The translations under genes were made by a program, and so were the position numbers. Source: Halieaceae bacterium UBA5085 (GTDB lineage: Bacteria > Pseudomonadota > Gammaproteobacteria > Pseudomonadales > Halieaceae). From it: 14,509 nt of DNA. The notes below the pieces were generated by a model. It was not told where the DNA came from. It saw only the letters and a list, made by a program, of their open reading frames with translations, and ran no database searches. Shown one piece after another: positions 6,373 to 13,190 of this stretch (position 1 is the stretch's first letter; each line of letters opens with the position of its first letter). Where the stretch lies: NCBI GenBank assembly GCA_002414665.1, contig DIAF01000026.1:1-14509 (forward strand), written 5' to 3'.

Positions 6373-8046
6373 CTAAACGATTCTGCCTGCACGATTTTCG
6401 GTGTAGCCGTTTTGATCGTAGGCCAGCTCGCCGTTGACAAACACACTGTGGTATCCCGTTGATCTTCTTACATAGCGACGCGCTTCACCTGGAAAATCAT
6501 CGACAAACTCTTCCTCGCCGACCGACACCGTCGCCGGATCAAACACGACAACATCCGCCGCCTTGCCGACTTCAAGCGTGCCTCGGTCTTTCAAACCCCA
6601 GTCGGCGGCAAGCTCGCCGGTCAGGCGATGGACCGCCCGCTCGAGCGTCATGCGCCCGGTTTCCCTGACGTAGTGTTCCAGCAGGTGAGTCGTGTCGCCG
6701 GTACCACAGAACTGGGTGACATGAGCACCGGCATCGGATGCGCCGACGTGACACAGCGGGTGATCCATCAGCTCTGCAACCGCCGGCTTGTTGGCATTGA
6801 TCACGCTCCTCAACTGGAATTCTGTTTCCAGATTATCGGCGAGCGCAATATCGAGCAGGACTTCTCCGATCTCCTTGCCTTCCGCTTTTGCGATATCTTT
6901 AAGCGTTCGACCTTTATACGCTGCATTGGCCTCGCTGGTGGTTTGACCGACGATGAGAAACGGCATCACAACAGTCATTAAACCCTTGTCTGTTTTCACC
7001 TCCGAGACAAGCCTGTCTCGTGCCCCCGGGTCGCCAAAAGCCGCGGCGCGCTCGCTGGCTGGCAGATCCATGATCGCCTTCCAGCTCGGTAACGAATAGA
7101 ACATCATGGTGGTTTCAGTCAAGCGCAGGTTCATATCAAAGCAGCGCGGCATCACTTGCCCGAACACACGCGCACCCCGGGCCTGTTGTGCTTCGAAACC
7201 AGCGATAATTGCTTCGGCATGAGGGTATTGGGGTGAACTCAGGACCGGCTGCAGGCTGCAGGGTACACCGGCGGCCAGGCTGATCTCGCCCAGCTCACGG
7301 ATGTTGTCGAGCTGGCGGTTCAGATCGGGAAGGAACGGCGCGATCTGCCAGATGCCGCGACCACTCTTCGCCATGGCCTTCGCCAACGCAATTTTTTCAT
7401 CAATGTCCGCGTACTGGCTGGGCACCGGCTTTCCTGTTTCATCCAAATCAACATAGGAGCTGGATATCCCCAACGCACCGGCTGCCATGGCTTCCTCGAC
7501 CAACGCACACATCTGTTCAATCTCTTCTGGCGTTGCAGCGCGTTCCTGACTGGCCGCCCCCATAACGTACAGCCGAATCATTGAGTGCCCGATCAGAGCG
7601 CCAACATTGATCCCGAGCTTCGGTCGGATGTGATCGAGGTAATCGCCAAAACTGTGCCATGTGAAGGGTACGGCTGCGTCAAACGTGCGCTTCTTGATAT
7701 CTTCAATCACGCCAAACATGCTGACGATTCTGTCTGCCGCCTGCCGGTCCCGGATCGGCGCGAGGCTCAGCGAGCAGTTGCCGGTCACGATCGTGGTTAT
7801 GCCATGCTCGATTGACGGCGTCGCATGCCCATCCCAGCAGAGCTGCGGATCGAAGTGCGTGTGGATGTCGATAAAGCCAGGGGCGACGCTCAATCCTTTC
7901 GCATCAAGTTCTCGCCGGCCCTTACCTTCGAATGAGCCGATGGCGGCGATTATGCCGTCCGTGAAGGCAATATCGCCCGCTTGCGGCTTCGCACCAGTAC
8001 CATCAATCAGGCTGGCATTTCTGATGACTACATCAAATTCGATCAT
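6373..8046 (-). CDS. D-aminoacylase-family amidohydrolase (amidohydrolase 3 type)
   Basis: This 557-residue metal-dependent hydrolase of the N-acyl-D-amino-acid deacylase group would be expected to cleave an amide or similar C-N bond in the cytoplasm. The metal motif HTHFD (62-66), the bridging-cysteine motif GNC (89-91) and the Asp in GASDAGAHV (Asp438) are present, with the usual small beta-sandwich ends (LIDGTG near 13-18, VFVNGE near 535-540). The two later histidines of characterised D-aminoacylases seem absent: their places read GIWQIAPF (231-238) and SLQP (264-267). The ATG at 8046 is preferred, with GAGGAG seven bases upstream, over an in-frame TTG at 8067. It is the first gene of the Mo hydroxylase operon, so it probably acts on the same substrate or its product. 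Family call firm; reaction uncertain. Confidence 0.87.
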   Translation of the reverse strand: MIEFDVVIRNASLIDGTGAKPQAGDIAFTDGIIAAIGSFEGKGRRELDAKGLSVAPGFIDIHTHFDPQLCWDGHATPSIEHGITTIVTGNCSLSLAPIRDRQAADRIVSMFGVIEDIKKRTFDAAVPFTWHSFGDYLDHIRPKLGINVGALIGHSMIRLYVMGAASQERAATPEEIEQMCALVEEAMAAGALGISSSYVDLDETGKPVPSQYADIDEKIALAKAMAKSGRGIWQIAPFLPDLNRQLDNIRELGEISLAAGVPCSLQPVLSSPQYPHAEAIIAGFEAQQARGARVFGQVMPRCFDMNLRLTETTMMFYSLPSWKAIMDLPASERAAAFGDPGARDRLVSEVKTDKGLMTVVMPFLIVGQTTSEANAAYKGRTLKDIAKAEGKEIGEVLLDIALADNLETEFQLRSVINANKPAVAELMDHPLCHVGASDAGAHVTQFCGTGDTTHLLEHYVRETGRMTLERAVHRLTGELAADWGLKDRGTLEVGKAADVVVFDPATVSVGEEEFVDDFPGEARRYVRRSTGYHSVFVNGELAYDQNGYTENRAGRIV

Positions 8047-8071
8047 GGGGTATCTCCTCGAGTTCAAGCAT
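8033..8071 (-). CDS. Putative 12-codon upstream ORF overlapping the amidohydrolase start
   Basis: ATG at 8071 has its own GAGGAG seven bases upstream, identical to that of the amidohydrolase. It encodes M-L-E-L-E-E-I-P-H-D-R-I and ends with TGA at 8035-8033, 14 bases inside the amidohydrolase gene in another frame. It was created by a 25-base tandem duplication of the start region. Ribosomes finishing it could re-initiate at 8046, or it could lower initiation there. Its expression is inference. Confidence 0.4.
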   Translation of the reverse strand: MLELEEIPHDRI

Positions 8072-8093
8072 GGTGTATCTCCTCGAGTTCAGG
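8044..8093. repeat. 25-base tandem duplication of ribosome-binding site and start codon
   Basis: Bases 8044-8068 and 8069-8093 are two adjacent 25-base units differing at two positions. Each carries on the minus strand a full CTCGAGGAGATA Shine-Dalgarno segment and an ATG. The downstream ATG (8046) starts the amidohydrolase; the upstream ATG (8071) starts a 12-codon ORF. Confidence 0.9.
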
Positions 8094-8121
8094 ATTGTAA
8101 TGTTCGCTACGCAGTTTGCAA
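8094..8121 (-). promoter_or_regulatory. Predicted promoter of the amidohydrolase/Mo hydroxylase operon
   Basis: On the minus strand, a -35 TTGCAA (8121-8116) and a -10 TACAAT (8099-8094) are separated by 16 bases. The transcript would start only about 15 bases before the first (duplicated) ATG, so the first ribosome-binding site would lie almost at the 5' end of the mRNA. Other A+T-rich hexamers in 8122-8145 could serve instead, so exact placement is tentative. Confidence 0.4.
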
Positions 8122-8151
8122 CATTTTTATATATTATGCTTTATTTGCGTA
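8108..8151. promoter_or_regulatory. Putative operator pair of the Mo hydroxylase operon
   Basis: TACGC (8108-8112) in the predicted promoter spacer and GCGTA (8147-8151) upstream are an inverted pair offset by exactly 39 bases, as at both monooxygenase promoters (96/135 and 2115/2154). The second half of the spacer palindrome is not conserved here (CTACGCAG). Bases around the upstream element also agree: TTATTTGCGTAC here, TATTTTGCGTAC at 2149-2160. Confidence 0.45.
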
Positions 8152-8353
8152 CCTACATATTCTATCTTGTGCGCATAAGTTAGCTAAAGCTGCGGTCAGA
8201 TAGCACGATGGTAACGGCCAACGTCCCACAATATGGATGCGCTTATTGCAATACGCTTCCAAATTTATCGACAATTGCGCGCCAACCCTTTCATGTTTTG
8301 ACCAGTTCCCCCCCTTTTTAAGGGCGGTTGCCCGACCCGAACAAGGAGAACCC

Positions 8354-8785
8354 ATGCCCGCTACAAAGCCGCGTCCGGAGCAGATCCAGAAACTCGCCAC
8401 GCAGGTGCCGGAGGACGGGCCCGTATACCTGTTGAACCTGCTCAGGTTCAAGCCGCACGCGGAGTACGCGGACGGCCGCATGACCGATCTGACTGGAGAG
8501 CAGGCCTACGCGATCTACGTCGAAGGCGTCTCGAAGCTGATTGCCAGTGTCGGGGGACGCCTAGTCTGGAACGGGCGCTGCAATACGCTCGTGATTGGCG
8601 ACGACGACGAGCCGCCCTGGGACAGCGTCGCGATCGTCGAGTACCCACGCCTCGAGGCATACCAGAAGGTGAGGGGGAGCGCGGACTACGGAGATGTGCA
8701 CGTCCACCGCGAGGCGGGCCTCGCCCACCAGCTGTTAATCCACTGCCTGTCGCCAGAGCAGGCACAGGCCGCGCTCTCGCGCTAG
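8354..8785 (+). CDS. DUF1330 family protein
   Basis: This 143-residue protein carries the PVYLLNLLRFKP stretch (near 23-34) and the late V-I/A-I-V-EYP, RGSADY and HREAGL elements typical of DUF1330 proteins, small alpha/beta-barrel dimers (ferredoxin-like fold) of unproven role that are often found beside catabolic genes. The ATG at 8354 is chosen because AAGGAG lies six bases upstream; the frame is open further upstream but without a start signal or family match. It is transcribed divergently from the Mo hydroxylase operon, sharing the 8047-8353 regulatory region. The stop at 8783 is followed in the same frame by 93 more coding-like codons (see the next feature). Confidence 0.85.
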   Translation: MPATKPRPEQIQKLATQVPEDGPVYLLNLLRFKPHAEYADGRMTDLTGEQAYAIYVEGVSKLIASVGGRLVWNGRCNTLVIGDDDEPPWDSVAIVEYPRLEAYQKVRGSADYGDVHVHREAGLAHQLLIHCLSPEQAQAALSR

Positions 8786-9067
8786 GTCTCGCCCGCCTGG
8801 CAGGCCGCCGACTTCGTTCAGCCAACCCGGGAAACGCTCTTGCCCTGGGTGGCAGACATCCGCGCATACACAGAGCGGGTCCAGGTTGCAGGGGGCCGGG
8901 TCTTTACTGCCGGTCGCGGCGGGTTGTCGGACCCCACAGCCACGTTGCACAAGCGCTCCGATTACGGTGTTACCCGCAACGGCAGTTACCTGGGCATTGA
9001 TACCGGGAAGTACGCCACTGCGCCTTGGGCGGCGCGCAACCTCGTGCAGGCACTCCTCGACGGGTAG
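8786..9067 (+). pseudogene. In-frame coding-like remnant after DUF1330 (unknown family)
   Basis: Directly after the DUF1330 TAG the same frame runs 93 codons to a TAG at 9065. Codon third positions are G+C-rich like the neighbouring genes, and the protein contains orderly segments such as LPWVADIRAYTERV, GGRVFTAGRGGLSDPTATLHKRSDYG and APWAARNLVQALLDG. There is no ATG and no ribosome-binding site at its start; a TTG at 8840 is possible but unsupported. It reads like the C-terminal end of a larger, probably enzymatic protein whose 5' part was lost. I do not recognise the family. The alternative is a real 75-residue ORF from TTG 8840. It converges on the DUF1254 gene with 18 bases between stops. 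Confidence 0.4.
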
Positions 9068-9085
9068 CTACGATAAGCCATCGGG

Positions 9086-10465
9086 TCATGGCAGCGGCAC
9101 TATAGGCGGCGGCGTGTAATCGCCGGAAAGTACCTCGGCCTCTGGCTGAAAAAAACGCAGCGTTACAAACAAGGGACCGGCGTGAACCGGCAACCAGTTC
9201 ACATCCGGGTCGTCAGGCGGCTGTTGTTGCAGCCGCACGACCACGGCGCCATCCGCCCGGCGCTTCAGGTCGGGCATCACATCGGTTATCGCGTAGCGAC
9301 CTGCGGTATTGGGAATCAAATCCACCGTGCGGGCATCATAAACGTTGAGCGCCCAGAACGCTGCAACGGGCGGCAAGGCATCCGGCTCGAACACGACTTC
9401 GTAACGATGCCTGCCATCCAGCGGTACACCCGCAGCGTCTGTCAGGGCAGACAGATACACCGTCTCCTCCGGTTGATTGCCAAGAAAACCATGATATTCC
9501 ACCGTCGCCCTGCGCAGGTAATCGAACCCATAGGCCCCGTAGGTCTCCTTCGAGAGCACACTCCAGCCCGTGTAAGCCGGCGCAGCCAGCGCCGAGTCTG
9601 CGAGGATACGATACCCGTCTGCGACAGCTCGTTGCAGCCCGCGGCGCAGCCCATCCGGCAGCGTGTCAGCATCGAACTGCGCTGCGGGCCCTATACCCAC
9701 CTGATTCAGTTGCGCCATGAGCTGCGCCTCCTGCGGCAGGCGCGGATTCTCGCGCAAGAAACGGTTCAGGTGGGCGAAAAATGCCAGCGACTGGAGATCT
9801 TCCGCAGTGGGCAGCTCATCGGCATCCAGTGTCTGGCTGCCGCCTGCGAGACGTATCTGTTGCATGAGCGCACTGGCCTCGGCGAGATCTGCATCACTCT
9901 CTACAAGCATACGCCCCAGCAGGTATCCATGATGCGTGCGCAGACGGACCAGATGCACTCCTTCAGGCGCTGTCCCCTGCCAGTCGGGCCCCACAACCAA
10001 CAGCTGCTGAGCCGACGTACCTGTGGTGCGCCGCCCCGTGTGCTGCACCTCGGAATACATGTCTGCCCAGGTCAGCACATAGTACCTGCCCGCCGTATCC
10101 GGCACTGAAACCTGCAGTGGCTCACTGGATACGTCCAGCCAGGCCGTAAAGTAGAGTGTGCTGCTATTGGGCCCGCGGCCTGCATAGAGTCCGCCCGGAG
10201 TGGCCAGACCGCGCTGAAAAACGATCTCGTTCAACGGTGCATAGACCCCCTTGGGATCACGCCCCGGCGTGGTCTGGTCGCGCATGACCCGGTAGTAATC
10301 CACCACGGGGAAGCCATACAGGTAAGCTTGTAAACCCGCAGCGTAGGCAAGCGATTCCTGACGATGCGCAACAACGGCCGCCGGGTCCGGTCGTGACTCG
10401 GCCAGTACCTGCGCGGACAAGACCGCACACAACACCATGCACAGCAAACCGTACACTCGCTGCAT
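9086..10465 (-). CDS. Secreted DUF1254/DUF1214 domain protein
   Basis: This protein of about 459 residues has an N-terminal Sec signal peptide: MQRVYG, a hydrophobic core GLLCMVLCAVLSA, and a likely cut after VLA (residue 22). DUF1254 follows (about 35-160, including AYLYGFPVVDYYRV and the LYFTAWLDVS and YYVLTWADMYS strands), then DUF1214 in the C-terminal third (SKETYGAYGFDYLRRA, NVYDARTVDLI, ending NWLPVHAGPLFVTLRFFQP). This two-domain layout is common in proteobacteria; function is unproven and the location is probably periplasmic. The ATG at 10465 is chosen because it gives a compact signal peptide; a GTG at 10498 would add 11 residues, and neither has a strong Shine-Dalgarno. It is a single gene, divergent from the second amidohydrolase. 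Confidence 0.85.
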   Translation of the reverse strand: MQRVYGLLCMVLCAVLSAQVLAESRPDPAAVVAHRQESLAYAAGLQAYLYGFPVVDYYRVMRDQTTPGRDPKGVYAPLNEIVFQRGLATPGGLYAGRGPNSSTLYFTAWLDVSSEPLQVSVPDTAGRYYVLTWADMYSEVQHTGRRTTGTSAQQLLVVGPDWQGTAPEGVHLVRLRTHHGYLLGRMLVESDADLAEASALMQQIRLAGGSQTLDADELPTAEDLQSLAFFAHLNRFLRENPRLPQEAQLMAQLNQVGIGPAAQFDADTLPDGLRRGLQRAVADGYRILADSALAAPAYTGWSVLSKETYGAYGFDYLRRATVEYHGFLGNQPEETVYLSALTDAAGVPLDGRHRYEVVFEPDALPPVAAFWALNVYDARTVDLIPNTAGRYAITDVMPDLKRRADGAVVVRLQQQPPDDPDVNWLPVHAGPLFVTLRFFQPEAEVLSGDYTPPPIVPLP

Positions 10466-10661
10466 GTTTGAAAATGACTTCACGCTGTACCTCACCACTA
10501 CTATTCAAAACCTAGCGCCCTGCATTGCCTGCAAGCATACCGTGCTTTGCGGGAACAGATGCCAGAACCAGAGCATTGCTGGATTAAAAATTCGACATCA
10601 ATCCGACGCCTGCAAGGCTGGTACACTGCATGCCAAGACAATCACTATGAGGGACGACCCG

Positions 10662-12386
10662 GTGACAGCACAGGCAGATCTGGTTATTCGCAACGGACGC
10701 ATCATCGATGGCAGCGGGCAACCCGACTATCAGGCTGACATCGCGGTGCGTGATGGACGCATTATTGCGATTGGGGAGAAACTCGCCGTTGCGGGCCATG
10801 AAGAAATCGATGCTGCGGGGCAACTGGTCACACCGGGTTTCGTGGATATCCACACCCACTATGACGGACAGGTCACCTGGAGCAACAGTATTACGCCGTC
10901 CTCCCGGCACGGCGTCACTACCGTACTCATGGGAAACTGTGGTGTAGGCTTCGCTCCCTGCAAACCGCGAGACCGCAAGCGCCTGGTCGCGCTGATGGAG
11001 GGGGTCGAGGATTTACCCGAGATTGTTCTGACAACAGGCCTGCCCTGGGCCTGGGAGAGCTTCCCCGAGTATCTGGACTACCTCGAGCAGCGGTCCTTCG
11101 ACGCCGATATCGCGACCCAGATCCCACACGCCGCCCTGCGCGTGTTCGCCATGGGCGAGCGTGCCGTCTCACGGGAGGCAGCCACGGCGGAGGATCGCGA
11201 GCGTATGGCACAGCTGGCGGCACAGGCCATCGAGGCAGGTGCACTTGGCTTTGCCACATCTCGCACCATCAATCACCGTGCCAGCGACGGCACGCCGATT
11301 TTCACCCTGGACGCTGCCGAAGAGGAGCTGGTCTCGATCGGGCAGGCGTTACGTGACAGTGGACGCGGCGTACTGCAACTGGTCTCGGACTTCACCGACA
11401 TCGATGCCGAACTCGCCATGCTGCGTCGTGTTGCGGAGCAGACAGCGCGCCCGCTTTCGCTCACTGTGATGCAGTGGCACAACGCGCCCGAGAAGTGGCG
11501 TACCGTACTGGACTGGATTGAGGACTGTCAGCGCGACGGCCTGCAGATAAAAGCACAGGTCAGCGGCAGGCCCGTGGGCCTTCTGATGGGTTTTGAAACC
11601 AGCTTCAATCCTTTCAGCTACACCCCGACCTTCAAGACACTGCTGGGGTTGTCGCCAGATGAGCGCCGTGCGCGACTGCTTGAGGCCGCCACACGCGAAA
11701 AGATCATCGCGGAAACGCCAGAGCCCTCGGATTTCCCTGGCGAAATGTTGCTGCGCAGCTGGGATCTCATGTATCCGCTGGGCGAACAGCCCAACTACGA
11801 ACCCGACCCCATGCAGAAAGTCAGCGCCATTGCAGAGCGCCGTGGAATCAGCCCGGCCGCCTGCGCCTATGACCTGATGCTTGAGCAGAATTGCCAGGCC
11901 GTGCTGATGCTACCTGTGGTGAACTTTGCCGATGGCACGCTGAACGCGGCGCTCTCCATGCTGCGCCACCCGCACAGCCTCTACGGCCTGGGCGATGGCG
12001 GGGCGCACCTGGGCTTCCTCTGTGACGCCAGCCTGCCGACTCACCTGCTGACGTACTGGGCGAGAGACCGCCAGAAAGGCCAGCGCCTGCCGATTCCGGA
12101 AATCATCCGCGGCCTCACCCACGATACCGCAGCCGCGGTCGGCCTCGAAGACCGGGGTTTGTTGCGCGTCGGCTATCGTGCGGATATCAATATCATTGAT
12201 TTTGATGCGCTTACCCTGCTCCCGCCACGCGTCGAATATGACGTGCCAGCCAATGGTCGCAGAGTGGACCAGAGTGCCGCCGGGTACACAGCCACCCTGG
12301 TGAACGGTCAGGTGGTACAGCGCAATGGCCACCCGACAGGTGCCCTGCCGGGCCGCCTGGTGCGCGGACCTCAGACCGTCGCGTAG
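10662..12386 (+). CDS. D-aminoacylase-family amidohydrolase, second paralogue
   Basis: This protein of about 574 residues belongs to the same N-acyl-D-amino-acid deacylase group as the gene at 6373-8046, but is quite divergent from it. Visible are LVIRNGRIIDGSG (7-19), the metal motif HTHYD (64-68), GNCGVGFAP (91-99), GDGGAH (444-449, Asp445) and a C-terminal VNGQVV end. As in the first paralogue, the places of the later metal-binding histidines read GVLQLVSDF (236-244) and PLSLTVMQ (264-271). I prefer GTG at 10662 because GAGGG lies eight bases upstream and the family begins there; ATG at 10647 would add five residues, and the long upstream open frame is not supported. It stands alone, divergent from the DUF1254 gene, and ends seven bases from the SDR stop. 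Likely a cytoplasmic hydrolase of unknown substrate. Confidence 0.87.
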   Translation: MTAQADLVIRNGRIIDGSGQPDYQADIAVRDGRIIAIGEKLAVAGHEEIDAAGQLVTPGFVDIHTHYDGQVTWSNSITPSSRHGVTTVLMGNCGVGFAPCKPRDRKRLVALMEGVEDLPEIVLTTGLPWAWESFPEYLDYLEQRSFDADIATQIPHAALRVFAMGERAVSREAATAEDRERMAQLAAQAIEAGALGFATSRTINHRASDGTPIFTLDAAEEELVSIGQALRDSGRGVLQLVSDFTDIDAELAMLRRVAEQTARPLSLTVMQWHNAPEKWRTVLDWIEDCQRDGLQIKAQVSGRPVGLLMGFETSFNPFSYTPTFKTLLGLSPDERRARLLEAATREKIIAETPEPSDFPGEMLLRSWDLMYPLGEQPNYEPDPMQKVSAIAERRGISPAACAYDLMLEQNCQAVLMLPVVNFADGTLNAALSMLRHPHSLYGLGDGGAHLGFLCDASLPTHLLTYWARDRQKGQRLPIPEIIRGLTHDTAAAVGLEDRGLLRVGYRADINIIDFDALTLLPPRVEYDVPANGRRVDQSAAGYTATLVNGQVVQRNGHPTGALPGRLVRGPQTVA

Positions 12387-12393
12387 ACACCCG

Positions 12394-13173
12394 TTACCGC
12401 ATCAATGCGCCGCCATTGATGTTGTACACCTGGCCGTTGATCCAACGCCCCTGATCCGACAGCAGGTGTGCAACCAGCCCGGCGATATCCTCGGCCTTGC
12501 CCAGTCGCATTGTCGGTGTGTGTGCGAGGATCGCGTCGAGCATGGCCTGCGGCACGTTGCCGCTGGCCTCCATCTCGGGAGTGAAAACAAAGCCCGGGGC
12601 GACACAGTTGGCCGTAATGCCCTCTCGTCCCCAGCGAGACGCAACATGCCGCATCAGCGCATTGAGACCGCTCTTGGCCATGGCATACGCTGGCCGCTCG
12701 CTGTCGCCGGCATCCGCCGCACCGGAACTGGTGTAGACGATGGCACCGCCACCGCCACGCAACAGATGCGGCAGCACGGCTCGCGTGCACAATACATGTC
12801 CACGCAGGTTGACCTGCAAGGTGCGGTCAAACACAGCGAGATCTTCTGCCAGCACGTCGCTGTCCTCAAAGATCACCCGTAGATCCGCCGCGTTGATGTG
12901 GGCGCCGTCCAGACGGCCCAGCCTGCCGCAGGCTGTCGCGACCGCCGCATCGACCGCCGTTTCGTCTGCAATATCAATATGAACCGCGAAAGCCTCTCCG
13001 CCCGATGCAGTGACCGCAGCGGCTACCGACTCTGCGGCATCGAGATTGATATCCGCGACACACACACGCGCACCTTCACCCGCCAGCTGGCGCACGGTCG
13101 CGGCACCGATCCCGGTGCCCGCGCCGACGACGATGATGCCCTTACCGGCAAGCCTGTCCAGAACAACCGACAC
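12394..13173 (-). CDS. Short-chain dehydrogenase/reductase (SDR)
   Basis: This 259-residue classical SDR oxidises or reduces an alcohol/ketone pair in the cytoplasm. It has the cofactor loop GAGTGIG (17-23), Asp41 at the end of beta-2 (suggesting NAD rather than NADP), NAAD (94-97) in place of the usual NNAG, Asn122, and the catalytic Ser150, Tyr163 and Lys167 (YAMAK), followed by the APGFV motif (192-196). Length is standard. The GTG start at 13173 has AGGAG seven bases upstream. It lies 17 bases after the TonB receptor stop, so the two are probably co-transcribed, and its substrate may be what that receptor imports. Confidence is high for family, low for substrate. Confidence 0.93.
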   Translation of the reverse strand: MSVVLDRLAGKGIIVVGAGTGIGAATVRQLAGEGARVCVADINLDAAESVAAAVTASGGEAFAVHIDIADETAVDAAVATACGRLGRLDGAHINAADLRVIFEDSDVLAEDLAVFDRTLQVNLRGHVLCTRAVLPHLLRGGGGAIVYTSSGAADAGDSERPAYAMAKSGLNALMRHVASRWGREGITANCVAPGFVFTPEMEASGNVPQAMLDAILAHTPTMRLGKAEDIAGLVAHLLSDQGRWINGQVYNINGGALMR

Positions 13174-13190
13174 CGCTGCACTCCTGCAAC

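Noticed and set aside
8047..8067. TTG start seven codons upstream for the first amidohydrolase
   Set aside because: The ATG at 8046 has an ideally spaced GAGGAG, which would lie inside the extended reading frame.
8312..8324. Short hairpin CCCTT-TTT-AAGGG before the DUF1330 ribosome-binding site
   Set aside because: A five-pair stem with a three-base loop is too weak to call a riboswitch or terminator.
9182..10108. Long 308-codon open frame on the plus strand
   Set aside because: It lies fully antisense to the DUF1254/DUF1214 gene, has no ribosome-binding site and no family resemblance; it is a shadow of G+C-rich coding DNA.
10437..10661. 75-residue N-terminal extension of the second amidohydrolase
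   Set aside because: It begins antisense to the DUF1254 signal peptide, is Cys-rich and unlike the family, and the family N-terminus starts near 10662.
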